From Mycobacterium sp. ST-F2 (GTDB lineage: Bacteria; Actinomycetota; Actinomycetes; Mycobacteriales; Mycobacteriaceae), in contig NZ_JMHT01000053.1 of assembly GCF_001905655.1 (NCBI RefSeq), forward strand, positions 46,587 through 110,586: DNA of 64,000 nt, given 5' to 3'. Positions 51,805-60,645 of this stretch are shown here, piece by piece. Every line of letters begins with the position of its first letter. Within the stretch, counting starts at the first letter, position 1. The notes beneath the pieces are model-generated. The model made no database searches. It was given only the letters and a program-made list of their open reading frames with translations, and was not told where the DNA came from. Made by a program: the position numbers and the translations under genes.

Positions 51805-51892
51805 CCTGGCAGATCAGCGCCGCCGGGACGTCGGCTGCCGCCCTTTATAGCGCTGCTGATGCGAAGTCGTTACCAAAAAGTGACCTGCGGGG

Positions 51893-51898
51893 TATGGT
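51893..51898 (+). promoter_or_regulatory. Predicted -10 element of exported protein gene
   Basis: TATGGT lies 6 bases before GTG 51905, the leaderless layout. Confidence 0.5.
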
Positions 51899-51904
51899 GC
51901 ACCG

Positions 51905-52618
51905 GTGGACAAGGCCGGATTAGCTACCGCGACGCGCTCCCGGCGCCGTTGGTCGGTGGCCCTGGCAGCGGTGGTGATGCCGGCTGCGGCGTTCCTCACC
52001 GCCGGTACCGCGACGCAGACGCTCACCACGGCCGCTGACGTCGATGTCTGCTGCGCGCAGGTGGTCCTGGCTGGGCCGACGGCGCCGCATCCGAGTTCGC
52101 TGATCGTCGCCGAAGCGGCCGAGAGCTCACGCGCCATGGCGCGCACCATCGCTTTGCCGGTGGGTATCGCCGCCGAGCGCGGGCTGCAGGTCGACACCAT
52201 TCTCGCGGAACGGGCCGTCAGTGCGACGTTCCCGGAGATCACGACGATGACCGGGGTCCGCCCGGACGCGCTGCGCTGGCACCCCGAAGGTCTGGCGCTG
52301 GACGTGATGGTGCCGAACTACGGGTCGTCCGCCGGCAAGGCGCTGGGGGACCGCATCCTGGCGTACGTACTGGCCAATGCGAAGCGGTTCGATCTGAACC
52401 ACGTGATCTGGCGCCAGGCGATCTATTTCCCCGACGGCACCGCCCACCGGATGCCGGACTACGGCGGGCCCGACGCCAACCACTACACCCACGTGCACAT
52501 CTCGACCAACGGCGGGGGCTACCCGACCGGCAACGAGGCTTACATCATGTCGGCGTCAGGACCGAGTCTCGTCAAGAGTGGCGGCGCCGTGAACGCGGTC
52601 TTCGTCAGCGCGCACTGA
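51905..52618 (+). CDS. Exported ARB_07466-like hydrolase-fold protein
   Basis: A 237-residue protein with a signal-like N-terminus (RRRWSVALAAVVMPAAAFLT). The C-terminal half matches the mycobacterial family with the blocks GVRPDALRWHPEGLALDVMV and NHYTHVHISTNGGGY. The HxxGxAxD-like and HxH residues resemble D,D-carboxypeptidase or endopeptidase metal sites, but activity is not established. The 3' end overlaps the convergent acyltransferase gene by 63 bases. Confidence 0.7.
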   Translation: MDKAGLATATRSRRRWSVALAAVVMPAAAFLTAGTATQTLTTAADVDVCCAQVVLAGPTAPHPSSLIVAEAAESSRAMARTIALPVGIAAERGLQVDTILAERAVSATFPEITTMTGVRPDALRWHPEGLALDVMVPNYGSSAGKALGDRILAYVLANAKRFDLNHVIWRQAIYFPDGTAHRMPDYGGPDANHYTHVHISTNGGGYPTGNEAYIMSASGPSLVKSGGAVNAVFVSAH

Positions 52619-53914
52619 GTCCGCCACGTCCGCCCGCCCGGCGCTGACCCTGGCTGCCGCGAGCGCAAGGGTGAAGAGCGCCAACAGGATCCATCCTGTT
52701 GTGGTACCCAGCCCGTACTTCGCCATCAGCAGGAGCGCCGCCCCGGCAGCGCACACCAGCGCGCCGGCCACGGTCGACGGGATTCCGGTCGCCCGGACCC
52801 GGGCGTCCCACCACCGCAACGGGTTGTGCTCGAGCGGGGACAGTGCCAGGAACATGATCGTCATGACCACCGCGAAGACCAGTGCCCGGATCGCGATGTT
52901 GCGCCAGAACTGCGGGTCGGCAGGGTCGTAGGCATCCAATCCGACCGCATGCAGGCCGAACGTCGCGATCGCGATGGCCGCGATGTGCCACAGGTACAAC
53001 GTCATCGCCCCGCTGTTGCCCACCACGATCAGGTACCAGACACGGGGCCGCTGCGCCCAGCGGCCGACCGCAGCGGCACAGGCGATGAACAGGCTGGGCA
53101 TCCAGATGCATTGCAGTGCAAGCAGAAGTGTGGGCGGGGTGACGTTCGACATCCGTTCGATCCCGGTGACCACCAGTGACACGTCGTACGGGCCGTACGT
53201 GGCAACCAGCACCTGCACGGCGAGCGCGACGGCGGCGATCATCAGCGCGGTGCGGGGCGAGATGAGACGGTGGGCGTAGGCCGCGCCGATGACCATCGGA
53301 ATCAGCCAGACCACAACAAGATTCGCGGCGCCCGCCTCCAAGGTGTGAGTGCTGATGCGGACCCAGTCACCGAGTGCGGCGACGGCCATGAGGGCCGCGA
53401 CCACCAGCGCCGCCGACCGGCCCGTGCGCAAGCGGGCCAGTGCCGGGACGAACGCCAGCACGATCAGATACGTGCCGAGGAACCACAGCAGCGCCACCGC
53501 CTCGTTGCCCAGGGCCGCTGCCGATTCGGCGCCCATGGTGAACCGCACTCCGATCAGGGCGACCGTCCAGGCGCCCAAATACCACAGTGCCGGTCGGCAC
53601 AGGCGTTGCGCCCGGGTGAAAAGCCATGTCCCCCAAGGCGTGCCGTCCTGCCAGCTGTAGACGCCGGCCGCGGCTCCGGCGAAGAAGAACAGCGGCATGA
53701 CCTGAAGCACCCAGGTGGCCGGCTGCAGGCTGGGGACGGCGCCCAGCGTATTGCCGATCTGGACGCCGCCCGAGGTGATGGTGGCGAGCAGCAGGGTGCA
53801 GTGGCCGAACATCACCACCAGCAGCGCCCCGAGCCGCGCCACATCGATGCTGCGGTCACGGTCGGGCGCGGTGCCGTCGATCACGGTGCGGAAGTCGGGC
53901 AGGAGTTTCGGCAT
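52556..53914 (-). CDS. Membrane acyltransferase, family 3
   Basis: A 452-residue protein of the acyltransferase-3 family with ~10 transmembrane helices. The N-terminal active-site block RSIDVARLGALLVVMFGHCTLL contains the conserved Arg and His of the family. It lies third in a minus-strand run mbtA - membrane protein - this gene, with a 43-base gap to the second gene. Co-expression with mbtA would make it iron-responsive. The acyl acceptor is unknown; it could modify a mycobactin-related or envelope molecule. Confidence 0.8.
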   Translation of the reverse strand: MPKLLPDFRTVIDGTAPDRDRSIDVARLGALLVVMFGHCTLLLATITSGGVQIGNTLGAVPSLQPATWVLQVMPLFFFAGAAAGVYSWQDGTPWGTWLFTRAQRLCRPALWYLGAWTVALIGVRFTMGAESAAALGNEAVALLWFLGTYLIVLAFVPALARLRTGRSAALVVAALMAVAALGDWVRISTHTLEAGAANLVVVWLIPMVIGAAYAHRLISPRTALMIAAVALAVQVLVATYGPYDVSLVVTGIERMSNVTPPTLLLALQCIWMPSLFIACAAAVGRWAQRPRVWYLIVVGNSGAMTLYLWHIAAIAIATFGLHAVGLDAYDPADPQFWRNIAIRALVFAVVMTIMFLALSPLEHNPLRWWDARVRATGIPSTVAGALVCAAGAALLLMAKYGLGTTTGWILLALFTLALAAARVSAGRADVADSVRADEDRVHGAATLDETRS

Positions 53915-53957
53915 GAGCTGATGATGCCCCAGCGCAGCGCGGCGCGGATGAGTGTGA

Positions 53958-54623
53958 CTACTCAGAACCCGTGGATACCGCCACGGCGTCGACGGCAGCG
54001 TCGTGCTGCCCGACGAATCGGCGGATGCGGGCCACCGCGAACACGATGCAGAGCACCACGAGGGTGGGGCCGGTCGCGACGATGACGAACTGCGAGAGGT
54101 CGACCGGGTAGTTGAAGATCATGTACAGCGCGAAGGCGGGATAGAACCCGCAGAGGAGCCCGAGTCCGACGCACAGTTGGGTGTGCAGGCTGTGCCATTC
54201 CTGGATGCTCTGCTCGGTCCAGCCCCGGTCGGGCAGGACCGCCTCGGCGAGGGCGGGGGAGATGACGCCGGCGACCTTCTTCGAATTCGGCTTGCGCAGC
54301 AGCCCGCTGATGGCGAACGACCAGACCAGCAGCGACATGGGGACGAGTTCGAGGGCCTGGACGATGCGCGGGTTCCTGGTGGTGAGCGCGATGGTCAGCG
54401 AGCACACGGCGCCGACGATCACCATGACGTTGGCGGGCTCGACCTGCCGTTTGCGCACCATGGTCAGCGCGCCCTGCGCGGCGGCGGTGATGATGGCGCC
54501 GACCAGCGCCAGGTACGGCTCGAAGTCGAACATGCGCAGCACGTAGTACGCGATCAGCGGCGGCACGGTGTTGATCGCGGTGTTGACGATGTACTCGCGC
54601 AGGGTCTTCGGGGTGTCGGACAT
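53958..54623 (-). CDS. VC0807-family polytopic membrane protein
   Basis: A 221-residue protein with ~6 hydrophobic segments. The N-terminus is MSDTPKTLREYIVNTAINTV, and the middle WTEQSIQEWHSLHTQLCVGL is a recognisable VC0807-type region. Function unknown. It lies 36 bases after mbtA on the same strand, so it probably shares the mbtA promoter and IdeR control. In M. tuberculosis a hydrolase gene, mbtJ, lies between mbtI and mbtA instead. Confidence 0.75.
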   Translation of the reverse strand: MSDTPKTLREYIVNTAINTVPPLIAYYVLRMFDFEPYLALVGAIITAAAQGALTMVRKRQVEPANVMVIVGAVCSLTIALTTRNPRIVQALELVPMSLLVWSFAISGLLRKPNSKKVAGVISPALAEAVLPDRGWTEQSIQEWHSLHTQLCVGLGLLCGFYPAFALYMIFNYPVDLSQFVIVATGPTLVVLCIVFAVARIRRFVGQHDAAVDAVAVSTGSE

Positions 54624-54659
54624 TGAGGCTGGCTCCTTGCTGCTGGGGGTGGTCGAGGG

Positions 54660-56294
54660 TCAGGCGAGGGTCGCGATGATGGCTTTCTTGTCGACCTTGC
54701 CGACCGCGGTCACGGGCAGTGACGGCTGCGCGATCAGGGTGTCGGGCCGGCTGTGCACGGCGACACCGCGGTCGTCGAGATGGCTGTTGAGGTCGCTGAG
54801 GCTGACGGCTGGTCCACTGAAAACGACCACCGCGCAGATCTTTTCGCCCAGATACGGGTCGGGCAGCGGCACCGCGGCAGCGGCCCGGATCGACGGGTGC
54901 GTGAGGAGGTGTTCTTCGAGATCGAGCGCCGAGATGGTCTCCCCGCCCCGGTGGATGACGTCCTTGATGCGTCCGGTGACCTCGAGATAGCCGTCGGACC
55001 GGCGGCGCACCCGGTCTCCGCTGCGGTAGAAACCATCGGGGCTGAAGGACCGCTCGTTGTCGGACGGGGCGCGGTAATAGCCGCCCAGCGTGTACGGCCC
55101 GCGCACCAGGAGTTCGCCTTCGCCGCCGACAGGAACGTCGACGCCGTCTTCGTCGACGATGCGCAGTTCGTCGTCGGGACACAGCGGTGCGCCCTGGGTG
55201 TGATCCAGCAGTTTGGGATCGTCGCCGGGACGGGTGTAGTTGATCAGGCCCTCGGCCATGCCGAAGACCTGTTGCAGACCAGGGGTCAGAGCGGCGCGGG
55301 CGGCTGCGGCATCCGGCGCGGAGAGCTTGGCGCCGCCGACCTGCAGGAGCCGCAACGTGGTGGGGCGCTGCGGTTCCCAGTCGCAGGCCTGCGTCCACAG
55401 GTTGGCCAGCGCGGGGACCAGTGCGCAGACGGTGACGCTGTGCCGCGCGATGGTGGCGAACGCGGACTCAGGGCTGTGGTCGGTGGTGAAGACGGTGCTG
55501 GCGCCGACAGACATGGCGCCGAGCAGGCCCGGGCAGGCCAGCGGGAAGTTGTGTGCTGCCGGCAAGACCGCCAGATATACGTCGTCGCCGGTCATTTCGC
55601 ACAGGGCGGCGCTGGCGGTGGCGTTGTAGTAGTAGTCGTCGTGGGTGCGCGGGATCAGTTTCGGTGCACCCGTGGTGCCGCCGGATACCAGGAGCAGCGC
55701 GGGTTCTGCCGTGGTGATTGTCGGTGCGGGTACCGGAGCCCGCCCGAAAAGTGAAGTCCAGCTGGTGAATTCACCGGCCTCGCCGTCGACGATCACCTGC
55801 CGGAGCGCCGGGTGGTCGATGACCAGTTCGCGCGCCATGTCCCGGTAGTCGAAGCCGCCGAACCGGTCGGCGATGACGAGGGCGACCGCGCCGCTGACCG
55901 TCGCGAAATGGCTGAGCTCGGCGCGGCGGTGGGCGGGCAGGCACATCACGGGTACCGCACCCGCGCGCAGCAGTCCGAAGAGGGCGATGGCGAAGTCGGC
56001 GGTGTTGGGCAGTTGCAGCAACACCCGGTCGCCGATCTCGATGCCGAGAGCGGCGAACCCGGCGGCTGCTTCTGAAGCCAGCTGATCGAGTTGAGCAAAC
56101 GTGTGTGACGTGCGCGGATCGACGACGGCGGTGCGGTCCGGCCACTGGTGTGCGGCATTGGTCAGCAGGATGTCCAGGGGTTTACCGACCCAGTAGCCCG
56201 CCTCGCGGTAACGCTCGGCGCGATCGTGCGGGAACGGAACGAATCCGTTCAGCAAATGCTGATCGGCCTCGGTGGAGACGGTGGTGCGCGTCAC
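54660..56294 (-). CDS. mbtA: Salicyl-AMP ligase MbtA
   Basis: A 544-residue ANL-superfamily enzyme that adenylates salicylate and loads it on the aryl carrier domain of MbtB. The P-loop-like core is LLVSGGTTGAPKLIPRTH near residues 185-202. DGFYRSGDRVRRRSDGYLEV and the C-terminal Lys (AVGKVDKKAII) are the usual A8 and A10 motifs. It is divergent from mbtB across two IdeR boxes. It starts at GTG 56294. Confidence 0.94.
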   Translation of the reverse strand: MTRTTVSTEADQHLLNGFVPFPHDRAERYREAGYWVGKPLDILLTNAAHQWPDRTAVVDPRTSHTFAQLDQLASEAAAGFAALGIEIGDRVLLQLPNTADFAIALFGLLRAGAVPVMCLPAHRRAELSHFATVSGAVALVIADRFGGFDYRDMARELVIDHPALRQVIVDGEAGEFTSWTSLFGRAPVPAPTITTAEPALLLVSGGTTGAPKLIPRTHDDYYYNATASAALCEMTGDDVYLAVLPAAHNFPLACPGLLGAMSVGASTVFTTDHSPESAFATIARHSVTVCALVPALANLWTQACDWEPQRPTTLRLLQVGGAKLSAPDAAAARAALTPGLQQVFGMAEGLINYTRPGDDPKLLDHTQGAPLCPDDELRIVDEDGVDVPVGGEGELLVRGPYTLGGYYRAPSDNERSFSPDGFYRSGDRVRRRSDGYLEVTGRIKDVIHRGGETISALDLEEHLLTHPSIRAAAAVPLPDPYLGEKICAVVVFSGPAVSLSDLNSHLDDRGVAVHSRPDTLIAQPSLPVTAVGKVDKKAIIATLA

Positions 56295-56332
56295 GGCGGA
56301 TCCCTCGGGGTAGTCGTGGAGGTAGCAGCAAT

Positions 56333-56371
56333 ATAGGGTAGCCTAATCAAAATTAGGACAGCCTGTCTTTA
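56333..56371. promoter_or_regulatory. Two IdeR-like boxes between mbtA and mbtB
   Basis: ATAGGGTAGCCTAATCAAA (56333-56351) matches the IdeR consensus at 14 of 19 positions. TTAGGACAGCCTGTCTTTA (56353-56371) matches at 12 of 19. A tandem pair at this place is also known in M. tuberculosis. Confidence 0.75.
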
Positions 56372-56389
56372 ATGATTCGGGAGGGTGTT

Positions 56390-59300
56390 GTGGGCGTCGT
56401 GGCAGTGAATTCGCAGGCCATCCGCGAGGAGGTCGCCGAACTGCTCGGTGTCCGTACCGACTCCCTTGACCCTGGCGCCGACCTGATCGGCCAGGGGCTG
56501 GACTCCATCCGGATGATGTCGTTGGCCGGCCGCTGGCGTAAGCAGGGCATCGACATCGATTTCGCGGCGCTGGCTGCGGAGCCCACCATCGCCGCGTGGT
56601 CGGGGCTGCTGTCCGCGGCGGGTGGGCTGCACAGCGCGGATTCGGCCGCAGCGCAATCTGATTCGCGGACCGATGCGGAACACGACCAGCCGTTCGGCCT
56701 GGCCCCGATGCAGCACGCCATGTGGATCGGCCGGGAAGACGACCAGCAATTGGGTGGCGTCGCCGGGCATCTCTACGTGGAATTCGACGGCCACGGCGTG
56801 GACGCTCGGCGATTGACCGCTGCCGCAACGGCATTGGCGGCCCGGCACCCCATGCTACGGGTGCAGTTTCTGCCCGACGGCACGCAGCGCATCGGTGCGC
56901 TCGACGGTGACTTCCCGGTGACGGTCACCGACCTGCGGGACCTGCCGGCGGACCAGATCGCGGCGCAGCTGGCCGCCACCCAGCGTCGCAAGGCGCATCA
57001 GCAGTTGACCGACCAGGTCTTCGAACTGACCCTGACCCTGCTCCCGGATGGCAAGACCCGCCTGCACGTCGACCTGGACATGCAGGCCGCCGACGCGATG
57101 AGCTACCGCACCCTGATGGCCGATCTCGCCGCGCTGTACGGCGGCGCCGACCTCACTCCGCTGGCCTACACGTACCGCGAATACCGCACGGCCGTGGCGC
57201 AATCGGCCTCGTCGCCCAACCCCAAGGCCGACGCGGACCGGCAGTGGTGGGCTGATCGACTCCCCGAACTGCCTGACCCGCCCCGGCTGCCGCTGGTACC
57301 GGTCGCCGAGCAGGACGACCCGCGGCACACCACCCGCCGTTTTCACTGGCTGGCCCCCGACGTGCGGGACGCGCTGTATGCCGCCGCTCGCCGGCGCGGC
57401 ATCACACCGGCGATGGCGCTGGCAGCGTCATTCTCCGACGCCCTGGCGTGCTGGTCGGCCGGGCAACGTTTCTTGCTGAATGTGCCGCTGTTCGGGCGCG
57501 ACCAACGCCATGCCGACGTCGACCGGCTCGTGGGCGACTTCACGTCGTCGCTGCTGCTGGACGTCGACCTGACCGGTGCGACCACCGCCACGGCGCGCTG
57601 CGGCGTGCTGCAGAAGAGCTTCCGCAGTGCCGCAGCGCATTCCGAGTACTCCGGACTCGAGGTGCTCCGCGATCTGAGCCGGCACCGCGGCACCCAGGTG
57701 CTCGCGCCGGTGGTGTTCACCAGCGCACTGGGCCTCGGCGAACTGTTCGGCTCGGCGGTCATCGAGACGTTCGGCACCCCGGGCTGGATCAATTCCCAAG
57801 GGCCGCAGGTGATGCTGGATGCCCAGGTCACCGAGTTCAACGGTGGCGTGTTGGTGAACTGGGACGTGCGCGAGGACGCCTTCCCCGACGGCGTCATCGA
57901 CGCCATGTTCGCCCGGCACATCGCCGAACTGGAGCGCCTGGCCACCGACGACGCCGCATGGGAGGCGCCCACGCCGGAACCGATGTCGGCGGCGCAGCGC
58001 ATAGTCCGCGATGCGGCCAACAGCCGCACCGCGGCGCCGAGCGGCGCGGCACTGCACACCGGCTTCTTCGCTTCGGCTGCCGCCCGGCCGGCTGCCACGG
58101 CGATGATCGCCGAGGCCCGGCAGTGGACGTATGCCGAACTGGCTGAGGAAGTTTCGGCCGTCGCATCGGCGTTGCAGGTCGCCGGCATCGTGCCGGGGGA
58201 CACCGTCGCCGTGCTCGGTCCCAAGGGCGCCGACCAGATCATCGCGCTGCTCGCCATCCTCGCGGCGGGTGGCGTCTACCTGCCGATCGGCGTGGACCAG
58301 CCGGCCGACCGCACCGAGAAGATCCTGGCCACCGGCGGGGTCCGGATGGCTTTGTACTGCGGCGATCTGACGCCGTCCTGGAAGCCGTCGCTGACCGTGA
58401 CCGAGGCGCTGCGCATCGGGCGCCGCGCAGCCGGGCCGTTCATCCCGGCCGCCACCGATCCGCACGAGCTGGCCTACGTGCTGTTCACGTCCGGCTCCAC
58501 CGGTGAGCCCAAGGGCGTCGAGGTCACGCACGACGCGGCGATGAACACCGTGGAATTCCTGTACGGGCACTTCAACATCGGGCCGGAGGACCGCTGCCTG
58601 GCGCTGGCCACCTTGGAATGCGACCTGTCGGTGCTCGACATGTTCGCGACCCTGGCCACCGGCGGCAGCATCGTCGTGGTCGACGAGCCGTACCGGCGCG
58701 ATCCCGACCGCTGGGCCGCCCTCATCGCCGAACACGGCGTCACGGTGCTCAATTTCCTGCCGGGCTGGCTGGAGATGCTCGTAGAGGTCGGTGCCGGGCG
58801 GCTGGACACCGTCCGGGTCGTGCTCACCGGCGGCGACTGGGTTCGGACCGCCATGGTTCGGCACCTGCAGGCGCAGGCCCCCGGCGTGCGCGTGGCCGGC
58901 CTCGGCGGCGCTACCGAAACCGCCATCCACGCAACCATTTTCGAGGCCGGCGAGCTGCCTGACTCCTGGTCGGCGGTGCCCTACGGCGTGCCGTTCACCA
59001 ACAACGCGTGCCGCGTGGTCAATGAGGCGGGCCAGGACTGCCCCGATTGGGTGGCCGGCGAACTGTGGTTTACCGGGCGCGGCATCGCCTCGGGCTACCG
59101 CGGCCGGGCCGACCTGACCGCCGACCGCTTCGTGCGCTACGCGGGCCGAACCTGGTACCGCTCTGGAGATTTGGCGCGCTACCGGCCGGACGGCATCCTG
59201 GAGTTCGTCGGGCGTGCCGACCACCGCGTGAAGATCAGCGGCTACCGCATCGAGCTCGGTGATGTCGAGGCCGCGCTGCAGCGGGTTCCCGGCGTCCGCG

Positions 59301-59890
59301 CGGCAGTGGCCGGCGTGGTCTCGGGAGGCGAGCGCGGCCACGACGTACTGGCGGCCCTGGTTTCGGTCGACGATCCGGACCTCACCATCGAGCGCATCAC
59401 AGCGGCGGTGGCCGAACTCGTGCCGCCGCACATGATTCCGCGGCAGCTGCAGGTGGTTGCGGCGATCCCGTTCACCGTCGGAGGTAAGACGGACCGCCGC
59501 GCCGCGGCCGGACAACTGGCGGCTCTCGTGTCGTCGGCCGAAGGCGCGGGACGGGCGCTGCCGGAAACGATGCTCGAGAGGGCGCTCGTGGCCATCGTCT
59601 CCGAGCTGCTCACGGCCGAGGCCGGCGTTGACGACGACTTCTTCGAGCTCGGCGGCGACTCGGTGCTGGCCACCGCCACCGTGGCGCGCATTCGCAAGTG
59701 GCTCGACACCCCGACCGTGGGTGTGCCCGACATTTTCGCCGCCCGGACCGTGCGGGCGCTGGCCCAGCGGCTCGTCGGCCGCGAGGACGAAAGTGGGCGA
59801 CTGGAATTGGTCGCCGAGCTCTACCTGGAGATCGCTGAGATGAACCACGCCGACGTGCTCACCGCGCTCGATCCGGCGGCCGTGTCATGA
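56390..59890 (+). CDS. mbtB: Mycobactin peptide synthetase MbtB (no thioesterase domain)
   Basis: A 1166-residue non-ribosomal peptide synthetase that joins salicylate to Ser/Thr and cyclises it to the oxazoline. Domains: aryl carrier (phosphopantetheine Ser ~39 in GQGLDSIRM); cyclisation domain (DMQAADAMS, the D-x4-D-x2-S motif, at ~230-238); adenylation domain (YVLFTSGSTGEPKGV near 695); peptidyl carrier (FELGGDSVLAT, Ser ~1091). M. tuberculosis MbtB (~1414 residues) ends in a thioesterase; here that is the separate next gene. GTG 56390 has GGGAGG upstream; ATG 56372 is the in-frame alternative. Confidence 0.93.
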   Translation: MGVVAVNSQAIREEVAELLGVRTDSLDPGADLIGQGLDSIRMMSLAGRWRKQGIDIDFAALAAEPTIAAWSGLLSAAGGLHSADSAAAQSDSRTDAEHDQPFGLAPMQHAMWIGREDDQQLGGVAGHLYVEFDGHGVDARRLTAAATALAARHPMLRVQFLPDGTQRIGALDGDFPVTVTDLRDLPADQIAAQLAATQRRKAHQQLTDQVFELTLTLLPDGKTRLHVDLDMQAADAMSYRTLMADLAALYGGADLTPLAYTYREYRTAVAQSASSPNPKADADRQWWADRLPELPDPPRLPLVPVAEQDDPRHTTRRFHWLAPDVRDALYAAARRRGITPAMALAASFSDALACWSAGQRFLLNVPLFGRDQRHADVDRLVGDFTSSLLLDVDLTGATTATARCGVLQKSFRSAAAHSEYSGLEVLRDLSRHRGTQVLAPVVFTSALGLGELFGSAVIETFGTPGWINSQGPQVMLDAQVTEFNGGVLVNWDVREDAFPDGVIDAMFARHIAELERLATDDAAWEAPTPEPMSAAQRIVRDAANSRTAAPSGAALHTGFFASAAARPAATAMIAEARQWTYAELAEEVSAVASALQVAGIVPGDTVAVLGPKGADQIIALLAILAAGGVYLPIGVDQPADRTEKILATGGVRMALYCGDLTPSWKPSLTVTEALRIGRRAAGPFIPAATDPHELAYVLFTSGSTGEPKGVEVTHDAAMNTVEFLYGHFNIGPEDRCLALATLECDLSVLDMFATLATGGSIVVVDEPYRRDPDRWAALIAEHGVTVLNFLPGWLEMLVEVGAGRLDTVRVVLTGGDWVRTAMVRHLQAQAPGVRVAGLGGATETAIHATIFEAGELPDSWSAVPYGVPFTNNACRVVNEAGQDCPDWVAGELWFTGRGIASGYRGRADLTADRFVRYAGRTWYRSGDLARYRPDGILEFVGRADHRVKISGYRIELGDVEAALQRVPGVRAAVAGVVSGGERGHDVLAALVSVDDPDLTIERITAAVAELVPPHMIPRQLQVVAAIPFTVGGKTDRRAAAGQLAALVSSAEGAGRALPETMLERALVAIVSELLTAEAGVDDDFFELGGDSVLATATVARIRKWLDTPTVGVPDIFAARTVRALAQRLVGREDESGRLELVAELYLEIAEMNHADVLTALDPAAVS

Positions 59891-60645
59891 CCGAGATCGA
59901 TACCGCTTCCGCGACTGAGTCCACTGGCGCCTTTGCGCCTTGGATCAAGCACTACCCGGGCTCCGGCGGTACCGGGTCCGTGGTGGTCTTCCCGCACGCC
60001 GGCGGCGCCGCGGTGGCCTACCGGGATCTGGCAACCACCTTGTCGGACAAGGGCATCGACACGTACGTCGTGCAGTACCCGTGCCGCGCCGACCGGTTGG
60101 CGCATCCGGCGCACCCGACGGTCGAACAGTTGGCCGCCGATCTGTTCGCCGCGGGCGATTGGGCGGGCGCAGGCCCGCTGCGGCTCGTCGGGCACTGCAT
60201 GGGTGCGGTGGTGGCCTTCGAGTTCGCGCGCGTCGCCGAACAGAACGGCGCCGCCGTGCACAGCCTGTGGGCATCCGCCGGGCAGGCGCCGTGCGACGTG
60301 GTCGACGCTCCGCCGCTGCCGACCGGGCCGCGCGAGATGCTCGCCGAGATGGTCGATCTCGGCGGCACCGACCCACGGCTGCTGGCCGACCCGGATTTCG
60401 TGGAACTGCTGCTGATGGCCGTGGGTGCTGATTACGAAGCCCTCAACCGGTATGTGGGCGGCGGCCGCATCGCTGCCGACATCCATGCCCTCGGCGGACG
60501 TGACGACCACCGCATCGACCGGGAGATGCTGCAGCGCTGGGAGAATCACACGTCGGGTGCCTTCACCCTCGCGGAGTTCGACGGCGGCCACTTCTACCTC
60601 AACGACCAGTTGGATGCGATCGCGGACGTGATCAGTGCGGGCTGA
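59887..60645 (+). CDS. mbtT: Type II-like thioesterase MbtT
   Basis: A 252-residue alpha/beta-hydrolase thioesterase that would release or edit chains on the mycobactin assembly line. The nucleophile elbow reads GHCMGA with Cys near residue 104 in place of the usual Ser of GxSxG. The His is in GGHFYL near the C-terminus. It overlaps mbtB by 4 bases (ATGA) and mbtC by 11, consistent with its being the detached C-terminal domain of MbtB. Confidence 0.85.
   Translation: MTEIDTASATESTGAFAPWIKHYPGSGGTGSVVVFPHAGGAAVAYRDLATTLSDKGIDTYVVQYPCRADRLAHPAHPTVEQLAADLFAAGDWAGAGPLRLVGHCMGAVVAFEFARVAEQNGAAVHSLWASAGQAPCDVVDAPPLPTGPREMLAEMVDLGGTDPRLLADPDFVELLLMAVGADYEALNRYVGGGRIAADIHALGGRDDHRIDREMLQRWENHTSGAFTLAEFDGGHFYLNDQLDAIADVISAG

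Noticed and set aside
57428..59848. 806-codon minus-strand frame inside mbtB
   Set aside because: It mirrors the codon periodicity of mbtB, and no family is recognisable.
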